Origin: Pseudoips prasinana
Taxonomy: Eukaryota; Arthropoda; Insecta; Lepidoptera; Nolidae
Assembly (NCBI GenBank): GCA_951640165.1
Contig: OX621266.1
Location: 6,386,001-6,450,000 of the forward strand
Reading direction: 5' to 3'
DNA: 64,000 nt
A program made the translations under genes and the position numbers. The number at the start of each line of letters is the position of its first letter. The first letter of the stretch is position 1. Of this stretch, positions 54,085 through 64,000 are shown piece after piece. The notes below the pieces were generated by a model, which saw only the letters and a program-made list of their open reading frames with translations, searched no databases and was not told the DNA's origin.

Positions 54085-54789
54085 TATTGTGCCGTCACTA
54101 AAGAAATTCATTGAATTTTATGTTTTTTATAGTAGCCGCGAAGTTTTTGTTACATTTGCGGATATTTTTTATACTTTATGATTATGGATCCCTCGCGTTA
54201 CTAAAACTAGGACTTATTATTATGGAATAAAACACAACATATTACTTCTACAAATTGTATTATTGGTTAGAGATAATCAAACAGTAGATAGAAATATAAT
54301 CAGACTTTCGTTTTCATTATATTATCACATAATAAATGATATTTTAAGATCTACGGTATTACCATTACCATTTCGACAGCTTATTTTTTAAAATAATCTT
54401 ACTTTAACATAATCAGTATTAATAGTTATTTAATATGACAACAAGCAGGTATTAAGGTTTACATTTTGTTAGTTTTTATGTATAAATGAGTGAAAATCTT
54501 GTAACAAACTTTCAAAACAAAATCAAAAACGTAGGGACATTTAGTAACGCTAGAGAAAACTATTTGGTAACAACAGAGAATGTGTTGAAAATCCGCATGT
54601 TAAAAATAAATGAGATCTAAGATCTAAGAGACCATTACAAAATAAAAACAAAGAAAAATATCTTCTCAAATAACAAATACTTAATACAACCTTCTTCATT
54701 ATTTTCTGATATTTGGCGAGTAAGATCTACATAAAATTAAATTCTGCATTGAAATCTGCAAACGTGCAATTAAAAACATTTGAATGCTT
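54085..54789. other. AT-rich spacer
   Basis: Nothing recognised: no frame of note, no tRNA-like or terminal repeats. Confidence 0.5.
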
Positions 54790-56075
54790 TACCGAATAAA
54801 TTTATATTACTCTTCACTTCTCGAAAATTGGTAATATACACGATGCCCTCTTTTAACTCCAAGCCCTCTTTGGGTGACCTTGAGGCGTCTAATAAGGCCC
54901 ATAGTGAGCGACCACGTCTCTGTTCTGTAAGTCATCACTGGCAACACACACTGGTCGAAAATTTTCAACATTAGACACGGCGATATTTTGGACAAGAAGA
55001 TGTTACGTAGCTTCCCTAACGCTGCTCAGCCGAGTTGGATTCTACAATTGAACTCCTTCTCGAAGTTGGACCTACTTAGTTGGATGATCTGTCCTAGGTA
55101 AATATAGTTCTCTACAACTTCGAGTGCAGAGTCTCCAACCTTAACTAGAGTGGGTGCTACATGGATGTTTCAGACCCACTTGTTGAGAGTCTGCTGAGTC
55201 CATCGAGCATTGTACCGAAGCCTTCAAAGGTCTCAGCCATGAAATTGATGCCAAAGCCATCCCATTCTAGAAGCTTGAAGACATCTTCTAATGCAGCGGT
55301 GAACAGTTTCGAAGATATAACATCTCCCAGTCTCACACCTCGCTGCAAGTGGATAGGTTTCGAGTTCTGGTCCTGGAGTCGCATTGACATAGTGGCGTAT
55401 TCTTACAAACTCTTTAACACCTCGATTTTGCGGTAGACGATATGGCCCCTTTGGAAAAACTTCATTACGGCCTAGGTTTCGATTGAATCCGAGGTTTTCT
55501 CATAGTCCACAAACGCTAAGCATAATGGCTGGTTATACTCTTCGGTTTTCTGTATAACTTGCCGCAGCGTATGTATGTGGTCTATGGTACTAAGGCCTTT
55601 ACGGAAACTCGTTTGTTCGGGAGGCTGGAAGTCGTCAAACCTGCGTGCGAGACGATTCGTAATGGCTCTCGAAAACAATTTGTAAACATGGCTCAGCAGT
55701 GTATTGGGTCTGTACTTCTTTAGGAGGGTTTTATCACCCTTTTTGAAGAAAAGCACCGCCAGACCTCTGTGCCATGCTTGTGGCGTTTGACCTTCTAGTA
55801 TGACGGAGTTAAATATCTTTTAAAAGGCCCGTAGGATTGGTGTACCACGCACCTTTAGAAGCTCTGCCTAAGTCTGTCATCATCAGGCGTCTTGTTGTTC
55901 TTAAGCTGTTTGAGAGCCATTCTAATGTCGTACAAGCTGACGCCCGGGATGTCTTCGGTAAAGGGTTGGGTTAGTCGTGCTCTGGGAATATACTTCATCA
56001 TATATATTTTTTCATTTCTTATTAGTAATGTACTGTAGTTTTTTGGTAATTTTGAGTACAATCAAGGGTTCATCA
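54790..56075 (-). pseudogene. RTE-type LINE reverse transcriptase, degenerate
   Basis: Minus-strand blocks in family order: VSLYDIRMALKQLKNNKTP (55855-56061), LLFFKKGD with YRPNTLLSHVYKLFSRAI, EQTSFRKGLSTIDHIHTLRQ and LCLAFVDYEK (55472-55756), RGVRLGDVISSKLF (55157-55390), then CVLPVMTYRTETWSLT (54807-54995). The catalytic FADD block normally between GDVIS... and MAETFE... is missing, the two sides joining at about 55243. Frameshifts separate the blocks. An inactive relic. Confidence 0.75.
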
Positions 56076-56559
56076 TCGTCCGAAGATTTAGCTGTATGTA
56101 AAGATTGGGGAGCATCATTATTAACCATACCCTCATCGGAGTGAATATAAAAATGTTCATGATTTTCTGTGATATTCCGCATTTCTTAAATCGTAATTTC
56201 AGGTCTCCGAAAACTTGGCGGTTTATTTTCCGAAACTCTGTTTAACATATTTTTCGTTATTTTCTTTTGGAGTTAAATTAAACTTTTTTATATATTACTT
56301 TTTACGTTCATGTCACGCATTATCAAGTAATGACAATTATCATTATAGTCATTTTAATTTCTCTAGATGTAACTAAAATAAAATAAGCATCAATTAATAA
56401 TTAATAATTTAAAAAAAAACAAGGAGTTGTAGATCATAAAACAAAAAACAATTTTAGCGAAAACGCAAAGCTCGAATAACTTGTGAATAAACCACAGCTT
56501 ATAACAAAGGTAGGATAGAAACAACATGGCGTGCTACAAAACCTACAAATCATTAGGTG
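56076..56559. other. AT-rich spacer
   Basis: No gene recognised. Confidence 0.5.
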
Positions 56560-57170
56560 TTCTCATTGCTGGTTGTTAATATTATTTCACTTTGTAGTTT
56601 TCTTCCTTTTCATATTTTCTATAGGTGTTTCGTGACGGAGCGACTAACAGAAATCGTCAAGCATCGCTTTGTATCATTTTCCATTATAACGTTTTTCTAT
56701 GTGCATAATATGTCTTGATGAAACCTTTTGTCATGTTCATTTGATACTGCTCCAAGATTAGCGGGAACGAAATCCAAATGAGAATCCAGGAAATGAATTT
56801 TAGGGACATTTTAGGGCTTTGTATGAAGAAAGAAGTTCGAGGACGACTTCACGGTAGTTTATTTTTGTTTCCAAGAAAATTATGACACATATTTACAAAA
56901 GCGGTCCATTCTCTCTTTTCAGCTTCATTCAATGTGCTTTCAAAATTTGAGTCCATCATTATCTCGTATTTTGAGACCTACAAAGATTCCTTCTTTCAAT
57001 TGCGCGTCGGTGATTCGAGAAATTAGAGATATTGAAAACCTTCACCGTCCTTGTGGCTTTAATAAAAATTTTCATAAGGGCCAACGTAGAGGAATAGAAC
57101 TACAGATAATAAATACATTTCGTATCCGGTTGGCTAATAATGTACTATACTTTTATACTATTTTTGATAA
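56560..57170 (-). pseudogene. Decayed copy of the EHGERFHQD-type uncharacterised repeat protein
   Basis: On the minus strand, across several frames, one can read KEGIFVGLKIR, FESTLNEAEKREW (around 56880-56960), then KIHFLDSHLDFVPANLG, GAVSNEHDKRFHQDI (56720-56810) and IEKRYNGK...MLDDFC (56620-56700). This order matches a protein family I remember as very abundant and uncharacterised in insect and Hydra genomes, probably mobile-element borne. Frameshifts and stops are many. Function unknown. Confidence 0.55.
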
Positions 57171-58204
57171 TACTTGATTATTCACTAAGAGGATAAAGCA
57201 TTGTCTTGTTTTACGGCCGCCATTTTGAATCTCAAGCGTAACTAAGGATTCTAATTACTTAATTGTATGGGACTGCCTCGTTTTTCTAACGGTGACATAT
57301 CTAGCGGTTCAACAGATAATACCTACATTACAGAATTAAATTCCTGTTTCGCGGGGGACTTTGCAAACATGCAATTCACTGACACAAATTAAACCCAGAC
57401 TTAAAAAACTACATAAGGTTACTGTTAATATGATCCCAATCCGTTAAGGAGATATAGGAATGATTATTTGGAACCAAATGACCCCTTATGCGTTGTGTAA
57501 ATGTCCACCATTGTCGATAATTTTGAAATTTTATATAATTTTGTTACGTTAAACAAAGTTGCGCGGACGGAGGAGTATTTATTTTCAAACAGTTAAAGTT
57601 CATATGGAGAAGGAATGCAGTAAGCTAATATTTTTTATATAATAGGCATTAAAAGTAAATTATTTTCATTAAAAATACATTACTTATGCTTTTGACACAC
57701 TGACAAACTGAGAACATATTAATATTATTTTTCTATAATGTCTATAGTCTTTGATAATAGAACCTAAATGGTCGATATTTGAACAAGTGCGATCTCTAGA
57801 GGTAGTTTCTATAAATATATCTTATAAAATATCTTATCTTTCTATATATACAAGTGCAGTCAAATACTGAAATATATATACTCGTAATATTTTCGAAAGA
57901 GCGAGATGATACAGCTTTGAAGTTAGCAATTCCTCATAAATAAATATTTAGGTATACCTAAAGTGCCTTGCAAACCTCAGAATGAATAAATTTTCCTCAC
58001 AAAAAGAGAACACTTCCAACGTACGGAATCGAACGCTTGTCCCTGAGCAAGAAAGTCTCGCCGACTTGCCTTTTATTCTTATTTTGTTACGTTGAAGGCA
58101 ACCGGTTGGGTAACTTGTTTTAATGTGTGGAATAAGTGTAGGTATCTTCAGGAGATGTTCGTCTTAAATTAACTTTAAAACTCCATATCTGGTCGACTGG
58201 TAAC
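57171..58204. other. Spacer
   Basis: No gene or repeat recognised with confidence. A GGAATCGAACGCTTGTCCC at 58025 is tRNA B-box-like on the minus strand and may be a SINE remnant. Confidence 0.4.
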
Positions 58205-58706
58205 GGCCTCGTTGGTCTAGCGGTAGCATGTTCACCCGCAGAGAACGAGGTCCTGGGTTCAAATCCCGGGTCGGGCCAAAAGTGATTTTGGGACTTTGCT
58301 GTAAAACAAAAATTTCTCCGCATCAGCCTAAAGTCTGGGAGTTGGCGGTATTATACCCCGGGCCTCGGAGAGCACGTAAAGCCGTCGGTCCTGTACCGGA
58401 CCTCTCTCCGGTCGTGTGTCTCGCCGTCTCATCAGATCATGAGAGTGATGGAATAGAAAGTTCACCTGTGTTTGCACACACAGTTATAGACTAATTTTGA
58501 AGTGTAGTTATACATAAACATACATATATACATAGACTTCCTAGAGAAGTAGGCAGAGACAACGGATTTCTATTTGTCACAATCTTTGCACACCTTTAGG
58601 GTTTAGGGTACTTGTGAGGGTGTTTGTGCACTATAATATGTCCCGCGCAGATGATTACTAAAATTCGGCTCGGAAACTCCGCTAGGAGGACATTACTGGT
58701 AAGGTG
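58205..58706 (+). mobile_element. tRNA-derived SINE, second family, interrupted
   Basis: GCCTCGTTGGTCTAGCGGTA head, GGTTCAAATCCC B box near 58256-58267, and GTGATTTTGGGAC. The 3' part (CACTATAATATGTCCCGCGC...GGAGGACATTA) resumes at about 58590 after roughly 110 bp of unrelated sequence, so an insertion splits the body. Confidence 0.7.
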
Positions 58707-58876
58707 TTTTAGCCCTTACCAGTTTAGTTGTACTGTATAATTAATGCAACTCAATAGCGAATCAGCAGAGGGGTCATTTGTGTTAGATAAAAATAATAGC
58801 CACTTGTTAGTGCCCGCCACCATCTCGGCAGCAAACTCGAAATGGGCACTCAGATAGAAATAAACGTTTGCCCTGG

Positions 58877-58917
58877 TGGTCAATGACACTTATAACTATT
58901 ATAAGTGTCATTGACCA
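58877..58917. repeat. Perfect 19-bp hairpin, 3-nt loop
   Basis: TGGTCAATGACACTTATAA, loop CTA, then its exact complement. Not adjacent to a coding region, so a terminator is not implied. Possibly the centre of a fold-back element. Confidence 0.85.
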
Positions 58918-58950
58918 TCGGGGTAGAAAATATTTAGTAAATGTTTCCCT

Positions 58951-59170
58951 TTCAAGCCGCAGGTCGTGGGTTCGATTCCCGCCCAGGACAGATATTTGTA
59001 TGCATGAACATGTTTTTTTGTCCTGATTTTGAATGTAATTATCTATATAAGTATGTATTTACAAAAGAACGGTAGTATATATAAATATCAGTTATCTGGT
59101 TTCCATAGTACAAGCTCTGCTTAGTTTTCACCTATAGCTCTGCTCAGATGGCCGTGTGTGAATAATGTCC
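58951..59170 (+). mobile_element. tRNA-derived SINE, first family, head-truncated
   Basis: Begins within the head at GCCGCAGGTCGTGGGTTCGA (B box 58969-58979), continues through ATGAACATG, TGTATTTACAAAAG, GTTATCTGGTTTCC and ends GTGTGAATAATGTCC. The A-box half is missing. Confidence 0.7.
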
Positions 59171-59481
59171 AAGGATATTATAACTTTTTCCTGTTACGCC
59201 TTAGGATTAATGTTTTTTTAAAGTGTGTGTTCTCCAACTGTGTTCAGTCCTAATGCTAGTCGAATATGATGTTATGTCGAGGTAATGAGTTGTCCAACTA
59301 TTGTGTGTCGAAATTGAGACCGTGTCCAATATGTAACTGTTGAAATTCATTATGACAACGGTAAGGAGTACCGTGCGGCTTGTACCACTAATAACTGAAC
59401 GTAGAGTAGCCACTGCTTAAACGATAAAGATGATTGTAATTCTATCCATTTCAATACATGTTTGGTCAGAATTAATAACAA
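59171..59481. other. Unassigned spacer
   Basis: Nothing recognised. Confidence 0.5.
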
Positions 59482-59909
59482 TAATATCCTGGGACATTAT
59501 TCACTCACGGCCGTCTGTGACTCTACCGGCTAAGTCGCCGAACATCGTTTTCGTGAATGGCGTTCAAATAAATAAAGGTTAAAAATGACTTAATCAATCG
59601 TTAAATCGGCTTGCATGACCACATGTGACGTATGAATGGTCCGGAATCGATTGTCAACGTTGAAGTCGCTTGAACAATTAACTAAGACATTTTTAACCTT
59701 TATTTATTTGAACACCATTCACGAAAACGATGTTCGGTGACTTAGCCGGTAGAGCCCCTGATCCCAAACAGACCTATCAAACCCAGATAACTGATATATT
59801 CCATATACAACGATTCCTTTATAAATACGTAATTATATAGATAAATACACCCAGACTCAGGACAAACAGACATGTTCATGCACACAAATATCTATCCTAG
59901 GTGGGACAG
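59482..59909 (-). mobile_element. SINE, first family, split by a MITE
   Basis: The 3' end (GGGACATTATTCACTCACGG) stops at CCGTCTG (59517) and resumes at ATCCCAAACAGAC (59761), continuing to ATCCTAGGTGGGA near 59906 where the head is cut off, close to the Pao LTR start. Confidence 0.7.
59518..59757. mobile_element. MITE, 240 bp, about 70-bp terminal inverted repeats, CTG duplication
   Basis: Left end TGACTCTACCGGCTAAGTCG; right end is the complement of GGGCTCTACCGGCTAAGTCA. Pairing extends to TAAAGGTTAAAAATG. Because it interrupts a known SINE, the insertion site is visible: CTG flanks both sides (59515-59517 and 59758-59760). Non-coding. A 3-bp duplication could indicate a PIF/Harbinger-type mobiliser, though sequence support is lacking. 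Confidence 0.8.
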
Positions 59910-59924
59910 GTATATGTATAGTAC

Positions 59925-60530
59925 TGTTCACATGTGAACCATAATATTTACTTCAAGGAACCCTAATTAATTTATATCAACACAGCAATCAATGACAAAT
60001 TTACTACATCGACGCATCTTGGGACAAAGTACAGCTCAGCGTCAGCATACAACTGACCGAAATATTGAAGACTGCAGCGTCGACGCAACACACGGATGGC
60101 ACACAAGTGAATAGGCGTGAATGTGTATTTAGTTTAAGATTAGTATATAAGATTTTAATATTGTAAATAAAACCAGTCATTACGTTGAATCCGACTTTGA
60201 CTCATTACCCTGTCACCACCTCTCACTGCGGCCAAGACACCTTTAGCCGTCAGTACGATCGGTCTTGTGAGCCTGCTTGACCGGCAGTGAGAAAACCCTC
60301 TCTCCTGTGTACATTGCACTACGTACACACCCCTGCTTCCTTCATAGTTTCCGTCTGTTGCCTTAGGTCTCCTGGCAACAGGCTTCCCGTACCTATCTAT
60401 ATAATTATATGTTATCAGTACATATGGTTAGGCTAGGGTGGTAGGACTATTACGAGTGGTACACAGTAAGGAGTAGGTTACGTGCAAGCGTTGGTTAATT
60501 TGACCCTACAAATTATCTTATGCCCGTACA
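59925..60530 (+). repeat. 5' LTR of a BEL/Pao element
   Basis: Starts TGTTCACATGTGAAC, ends GCCCGTACA (606 bp). Contains TATATAAGATT near 60142, AATAAAACC at 60167 and CpG-containing U5-like sequence. The 3' LTR lies outside the window, so edges rest on TG...CA and the adjacent primer site. Confidence 0.6.
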
Positions 60531-60865
60531 TTTGGTCCTTCGAGAATTAATTTGAATCAGTCCCTTAAAATTTGTGAAATAATACTTATTATATTTTACT
60601 GTTTTCTTTTCCGTAGGCTGACTGACTGACACCCTTACATACCCAGGTTAGCGTACCCAATTAAGCGCTAGGTTGTTATATGTTAAGACTGACTAACTTA
60701 GTTGCGATCGTGCGGTAGCGGATCGGGTACCGGTCTCCCACCAGCGGGTCGCCCCGGTATTTGAGAAGTCGCATTATACCGTATCGAGGACAAAGAACGC
60801 AACTAAGTGTTGTTTATCATATATATTATATCTGTTAGTAGATAGGGTAGGGCGGCAAGAAAACG
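60531..60865 (+). other. Primer-binding site and leader of the Pao element
   Basis: TTTGGTCCTTCGAG directly follows the LTR. The TTGG(T/C)CCTTCGA form is the usual start of BEL/Pao interiors as I recall. The leader runs to ATG 60866 with no frame of its own. Confidence 0.6.
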
Positions 60866-63800
60866 ATGGAGGTACAAGAAATAAATGAGATCATAAGAAA
60901 CCAAGAAGCGAACTACAAGGAAATAAACCAAATATTCACCAACATCAAAAAAGACTCAGCTTCAAGGAAAACGTTGAAATACATTACGGAAAGGAGATCT
61001 CGATTAACAGATATCTTCACCAGAACTTCGGACAATCATGTATGTTTAGAGGACCAAGAAATACTGTTAAACCATAAATACGTCACTTCTGACTATTTCG
61101 GGTCCATTAAAGAGCTATATACAGAAGCCATGGAATACCTAGGAAAGTGTGAGAAGAAAGTTCAAACACTTTGTCAATTATATGAACCAGAAGGCGTGGA
61201 GCCGCAACCAGAAGTTGTTAATTCAGCAAAAATGAATTTGCAACTATATCGCATTAACCACATAAAACTTAATCTACAAAACGCAGCCCAATCTCTGGAG
61301 CAAAATAAGCCTATGTCGCATTTTACTACGTTACTGGAAACTTTGCAAAAACAATGGCAGAAAGTAGAGGAAACTCATTTTGACATATTGGACGAAGAAA
61401 ACACAATGGATCACAGTTATTTTCAAGACGGAATATTCGAAACATTAAGAGTGGATTATGATCGTATAACAAATCAAGTATGCGACAAAGTACAATCAAC
61501 CAATGAGAAACATGCTTCATCGGTTAAATTACCGAAAATAGTCATTCCAGTATTCACCGGGAGTTATGAGTCATGGAGCTCTTTTTATGATTTATTTCTG
61601 AAAATAATACATGAAGACAAATCATTGACCGCCACAGAAAAAATGCAATATTTGAAAACATATGTACGGGGTGACGCCGCTAAGCTGATTAAGCATTTAA
61701 CAGTTTGCGACATTAATTACGTAACTGCGTGGAACCTACTGATTAAACGATATAAAAATGAGAGAATAATAATTACTAAACATATTGACAATATGCTGAA
61801 TATTCCAAAAATAAAGAAAGGCAATGCAGTAAATTTAAGAGAATTGCACGACACCATCAATGAAAACCTGGAAGCATTAAAAAATCAAAACGTAAACACT
61901 TCGACATGGGACCCTATTATGACAAGAATACTGAGTAGAATATGGGATTCCGAAACTGATGAAAAGTATGAACATCAACTAGAAGAACCAAACAAGCCCC
62001 AAGTATTTGCGGAAATGATGCAGTTCTTAGAAAAACGGTTTAAATGTCTGGAAACAAACAGCTATTTCAAAGAAGAACCCTCCAGTAAACCTAATTACTC
62101 GTATGAATCACCACTGGCATCAAACAAACAAATAGTAGAGAGTAGAGAGAAGGAGTATCAATTTTGTTGGTTCTGTGACAGTCAAGAACACACTATATAC
62201 CAGTGCACGGAATTTAAAGCGATGTCAGTACAAAGTCGTAGTATGGAAGTAAATAAAAAACATATGTGCAGAAATTGTTTATCGCATGACTCATCAGAAA
62301 AGTGTCATAGTTTTAATACTTGCGTGTATTGTGGAAAAAAAGGTCATCACTCTTTTTTACATGTAAATTATCAACATTCTAAACAATTCACCACTTCAAG
62401 CCCGAGACATGAAAACCCTAGGGGGTCGGAAAGTCGTAACTCAGTGATCCCGTTCACTAGTAAAAATGAGACAAAAACTTTGTCAAACATATCTACCACT
62501 ACCAAACCTGACATACAAAAAACAACGTTGTTGGCGACAGCCCTCGTACGAGCAAACGCCATAGATGGAACACCACACTTGTTAAGAGTATTGTATGATC
62601 AAGGGTCCGAGGCATCCTTTTGCACGGAAGAAACAGCACAAATATTATCATATCCGCGCAGCAAAATACAAACTGAAATAATCGGTATTGCTGACGACAA
62701 ACCTAAAACGTCGAACTATTGTATTAACGTTGTACTACAACCAAGATTCACTAGCAAATATAAATTACCTGTCACACTTATTGTACTACCGAAGCTAACT
62801 GGTTCCCTACCGAAGAGAACTATACCACAACTACATACAAACTATTTAGAAAACAAACTAATAGCAGATCCTACCTATTACAAACAAGGCCCAATAGATA
62901 TAATACTAGGAGCTCAAGAATATAGCAAACTATTGCTAAAAGGGTTACAAAAAATACAAGATGGAATTATCGCACAAGATACCGAGTTTGGGTGGATTTT
63001 ATCCGGAATTTCCTGTAACACTATTACAAATATTAAAATAATTAGTATGACAACCCGTACTACCGAAATCCAACAAATAAGCAAGTTTTGGGAAATAGAA
63101 GAAGTACCTGAAAAGTATCAATTGTCCAATAATGACCGTATGTGTGAAAATTTTTACCAAGAAACTACTGTGAGAAATCCAGATGGAACATACACTGTAA
63201 GGCTTCCTTTCAAACAATATAATGTAAGTTACGGGAATTCTCGCCAAAAAGCCGCTGCAAGGCTTTTACAATTAGAAAGAAAGTTTGCCAAAGATAAAAG
63301 CTTACAAATCAAATACCAAGACTTCCTTACCGAATACTTAGAGATGGGTCACATGACAAAAGTGCCGAAATCCGATTATTATCAAGGAAAATACTACATC
63401 CCTCATCAACCCGTGATTAAAGAAGATTCATTGACCACGAAGTTACGAGTAGTGTTTGATGCGTCAAGTAAATCAAGCTCCCAGATAAGCTTAAATGACA
63501 ATATGTATGTGGGCCCAAGATTACAGCAAGATTTAGCATCGATCTTATTACGCTGGCGTAAGCACAAAATAGTGTTTATGGCTGACATAGAGAAGATGTA
63601 TAGATTTATAAAAATTGGTAAAGAAGATTGGACATTTCAAAGAATACTTTGGAGAGATTCCCCGAAACAACCAATGGATGAATATGAATTGACCACTGTA
63701 ACATACGGAACCTCATCTGCACCTTACTTAGCAATCAGAACATTACAACAACTAGCTATGAGTGAAAAAAAGAAGTACCCCAAAGCCAGTCAAGTAGCGC

Positions 63801-64000
63801 TTCAAGATTTTTTTGTAGATGACATGTTATCAGGAGAAAATGACGTTGAGTCAGCAAAAATATTGCAAACAGATCTAATACATATGCTACAAGCAGGTGG
63901 ATTCAACTTAAGGAAATGGTCATCCAATAACGTTGAGTTATTACGGAATATACCCAATGAAAATCAGGATAACCAAATGATGAAAATTCCTCTTGATGAA
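60866..64000 (+). CDS. gag-pol: BEL/Pao gag-protease-RT polyprotein (runs off window)
   Basis: Open without a stop for 1045 codons from ATG 60866 to the last base; I read every codon. Gag occupies about 1-430 with an RLPKI/LPKIVIPVF...SF-type capsid entry at 222-245. Three zinc fingers follow: C434-C437-H442-C447, C468-C471, and C486-C489 with His ligands. The protease has YDQGSE with D578, the DQGS form characteristic of BEL/Pao rather than DTG. Reverse transcriptase: LRVVFDASSKS near 861-870, MADIEKMY with D907, and FVDDML with D985/D986. RNase H and integrase must lie beyond 64000. The frame is intact, so this copy may be young. It copies and integrates itself through an RNA intermediate. 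Confidence 0.88.
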   Translation, partial: MEVQEINEIIRNQEANYKEINQIFTNIKKDSASRKTLKYITERRSRLTDIFTRTSDNHVCLEDQEILLNHKYVTSDYFGSIKELYTEAMEYLGKCEKKVQTLCQLYEPEGVEPQPEVVNSAKMNLQLYRINHIKLNLQNAAQSLEQNKPMSHFTTLLETLQKQWQKVEETHFDILDEENTMDHSYFQDGIFETLRVDYDRITNQVCDKVQSTNEKHASSVKLPKIVIPVFTGSYESWSSFYDLFLKIIHEDKSLTATEKMQYLKTYVRGDAAKLIKHLTVCDINYVTAWNLLIKRYKNERIIITKHIDNMLNIPKIKKGNAVNLRELHDTINENLEALKNQNVNTSTWDPIMTRILSRIWDSETDEKYEHQLEEPNKPQVFAEMMQFLEKRFKCLETNSYFKEEPSSKPNYSYESPLASNKQIVESREKEYQFCWFCDSQEHTIYQCTEFKAMSVQSRSMEVNKKHMCRNCLSHDSSEKCHSFNTCVYCGKKGHHSFLHVNYQHSKQFTTSSPRHENPRGSESRNSVIPFTSKNETKTLSNISTTTKPDIQKTTLLATALVRANAIDGTPHLLRVLYDQGSEASFCTEETAQILSYPRSKIQTEIIGIADDKPKTSNYCINVVLQPRFTSKYKLPVTLIVLPKLTGSLPKRTIPQLHTNYLENKLIADPTYYKQGPIDIILGAQEYSKLLLKGLQKIQDGIIAQDTEFGWILSGISCNTITNIKIISMTTRTTEIQQISKFWEIEEVPEKYQLSNNDRMCENFYQETTVRNPDGTYTVRLPFKQYNVSYGNSRQKAAARLLQLERKFAKDKSLQIKYQDFLTEYLEMGHMTKVPKSDYYQGKYYIPHQPVIKEDSLTTKLRVVFDASSKSSSQISLNDNMYVGPRLQQDLASILLRWRKHKIVFMADIEKMYRFIKIGKEDWTFQRILWRDSPKQPMDEYELTTVTYGTSSAPYLAIRTLQQLAMSEKKKYPKASQVALQDFFVDDMLSGENDVESAKILQTDLIHMLQAGGFNLRKWSSNNVELLRNIPNENQDNQMMKIPLDE

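Noticed and set aside
59925..59939. Operator-like palindrome TGTTCACATGTGAAC
   Set aside because: It is the LTR 5' end; short palindromy at an LTR terminus does not imply a regulatory site.

Overview
This window looks like gene-poor, repeat-dense, AT-rich genomic DNA from an insect, most likely a moth or butterfly. I found no confident single-copy host gene, rRNA or true tRNA. The lepidopteran call is inference: it rests on the mix of tRNA-derived SINEs, a Lep1-type Helitron ending in CTAG, retroposon tails of the TGGTTGTCTGGAAGAGAT type, and Ty3/gypsy, BEL/Pao, RTE, CR1-like and mariner pieces that I associate with that order. No database was searched.

Layout. 1-4409 is the edge of a minus-strand LTR element with an unusually long (3.0 kb) LTR and a primer-binding-like site. 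4410-8950 holds a retroposon tail, a degraded ORF resembling the C-terminal half of the RAG1/Transib transposase core (6147-6950), and a minus-strand relic of an insect endogenous-retrovirus envelope gene with an internal stop (7753-8454). 8948-15056 is a 3.05-kb composite repeated twice in tandem; each copy ends in a 1.46-kb palindrome whose arms are themselves nested transposon fragments. 16.6-21.2 kb is a near-complete non-LTR retrotransposon: RRM-type ORF1, endonuclease and reverse transcriptase, with one in-frame TAA in ORF2. 21-41 kb is a mosaic of truncated LINEs, SINEs, a Helitron, MITEs and a mariner fragment, plus one poly(A) retroposon with a perfect 14-bp target-site duplication.

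41773-54079 is a nested stack. A minus-strand LTR element (290-bp LTRs, ATACT target duplication) was invaded by a young intact Ty3/gypsy element (42601-46986; identical 125-bp LTRs, one 1333-residue gag-pol, AACAC duplication) and by a 3-kb solo LTR of the same family as the one at 1384-4409. 54.8-57.2 kb holds minus-strand relics of an RTE LINE and of a widespread insect/cnidarian repeat-like protein. 58.2-59.9 kb is SINEs, one split by a 240-bp MITE. From 59925 a BEL/Pao element begins: 5' LTR, primer site, and a gag-protease-RT frame open from 60866 to the last base.

How it works together. The autonomous elements (gypsy, Pao, the 4.5-kb LINE) carry the enzymes. The shared 3' tail at three loci suggests that short elements borrow the enzyme of the LINE represented at 32131-33226. 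The nesting gives a relative chronology of insertions. The most unusual items are the duplicated palindrome, the 3-kb LTR family and the RAG1-like ORF.
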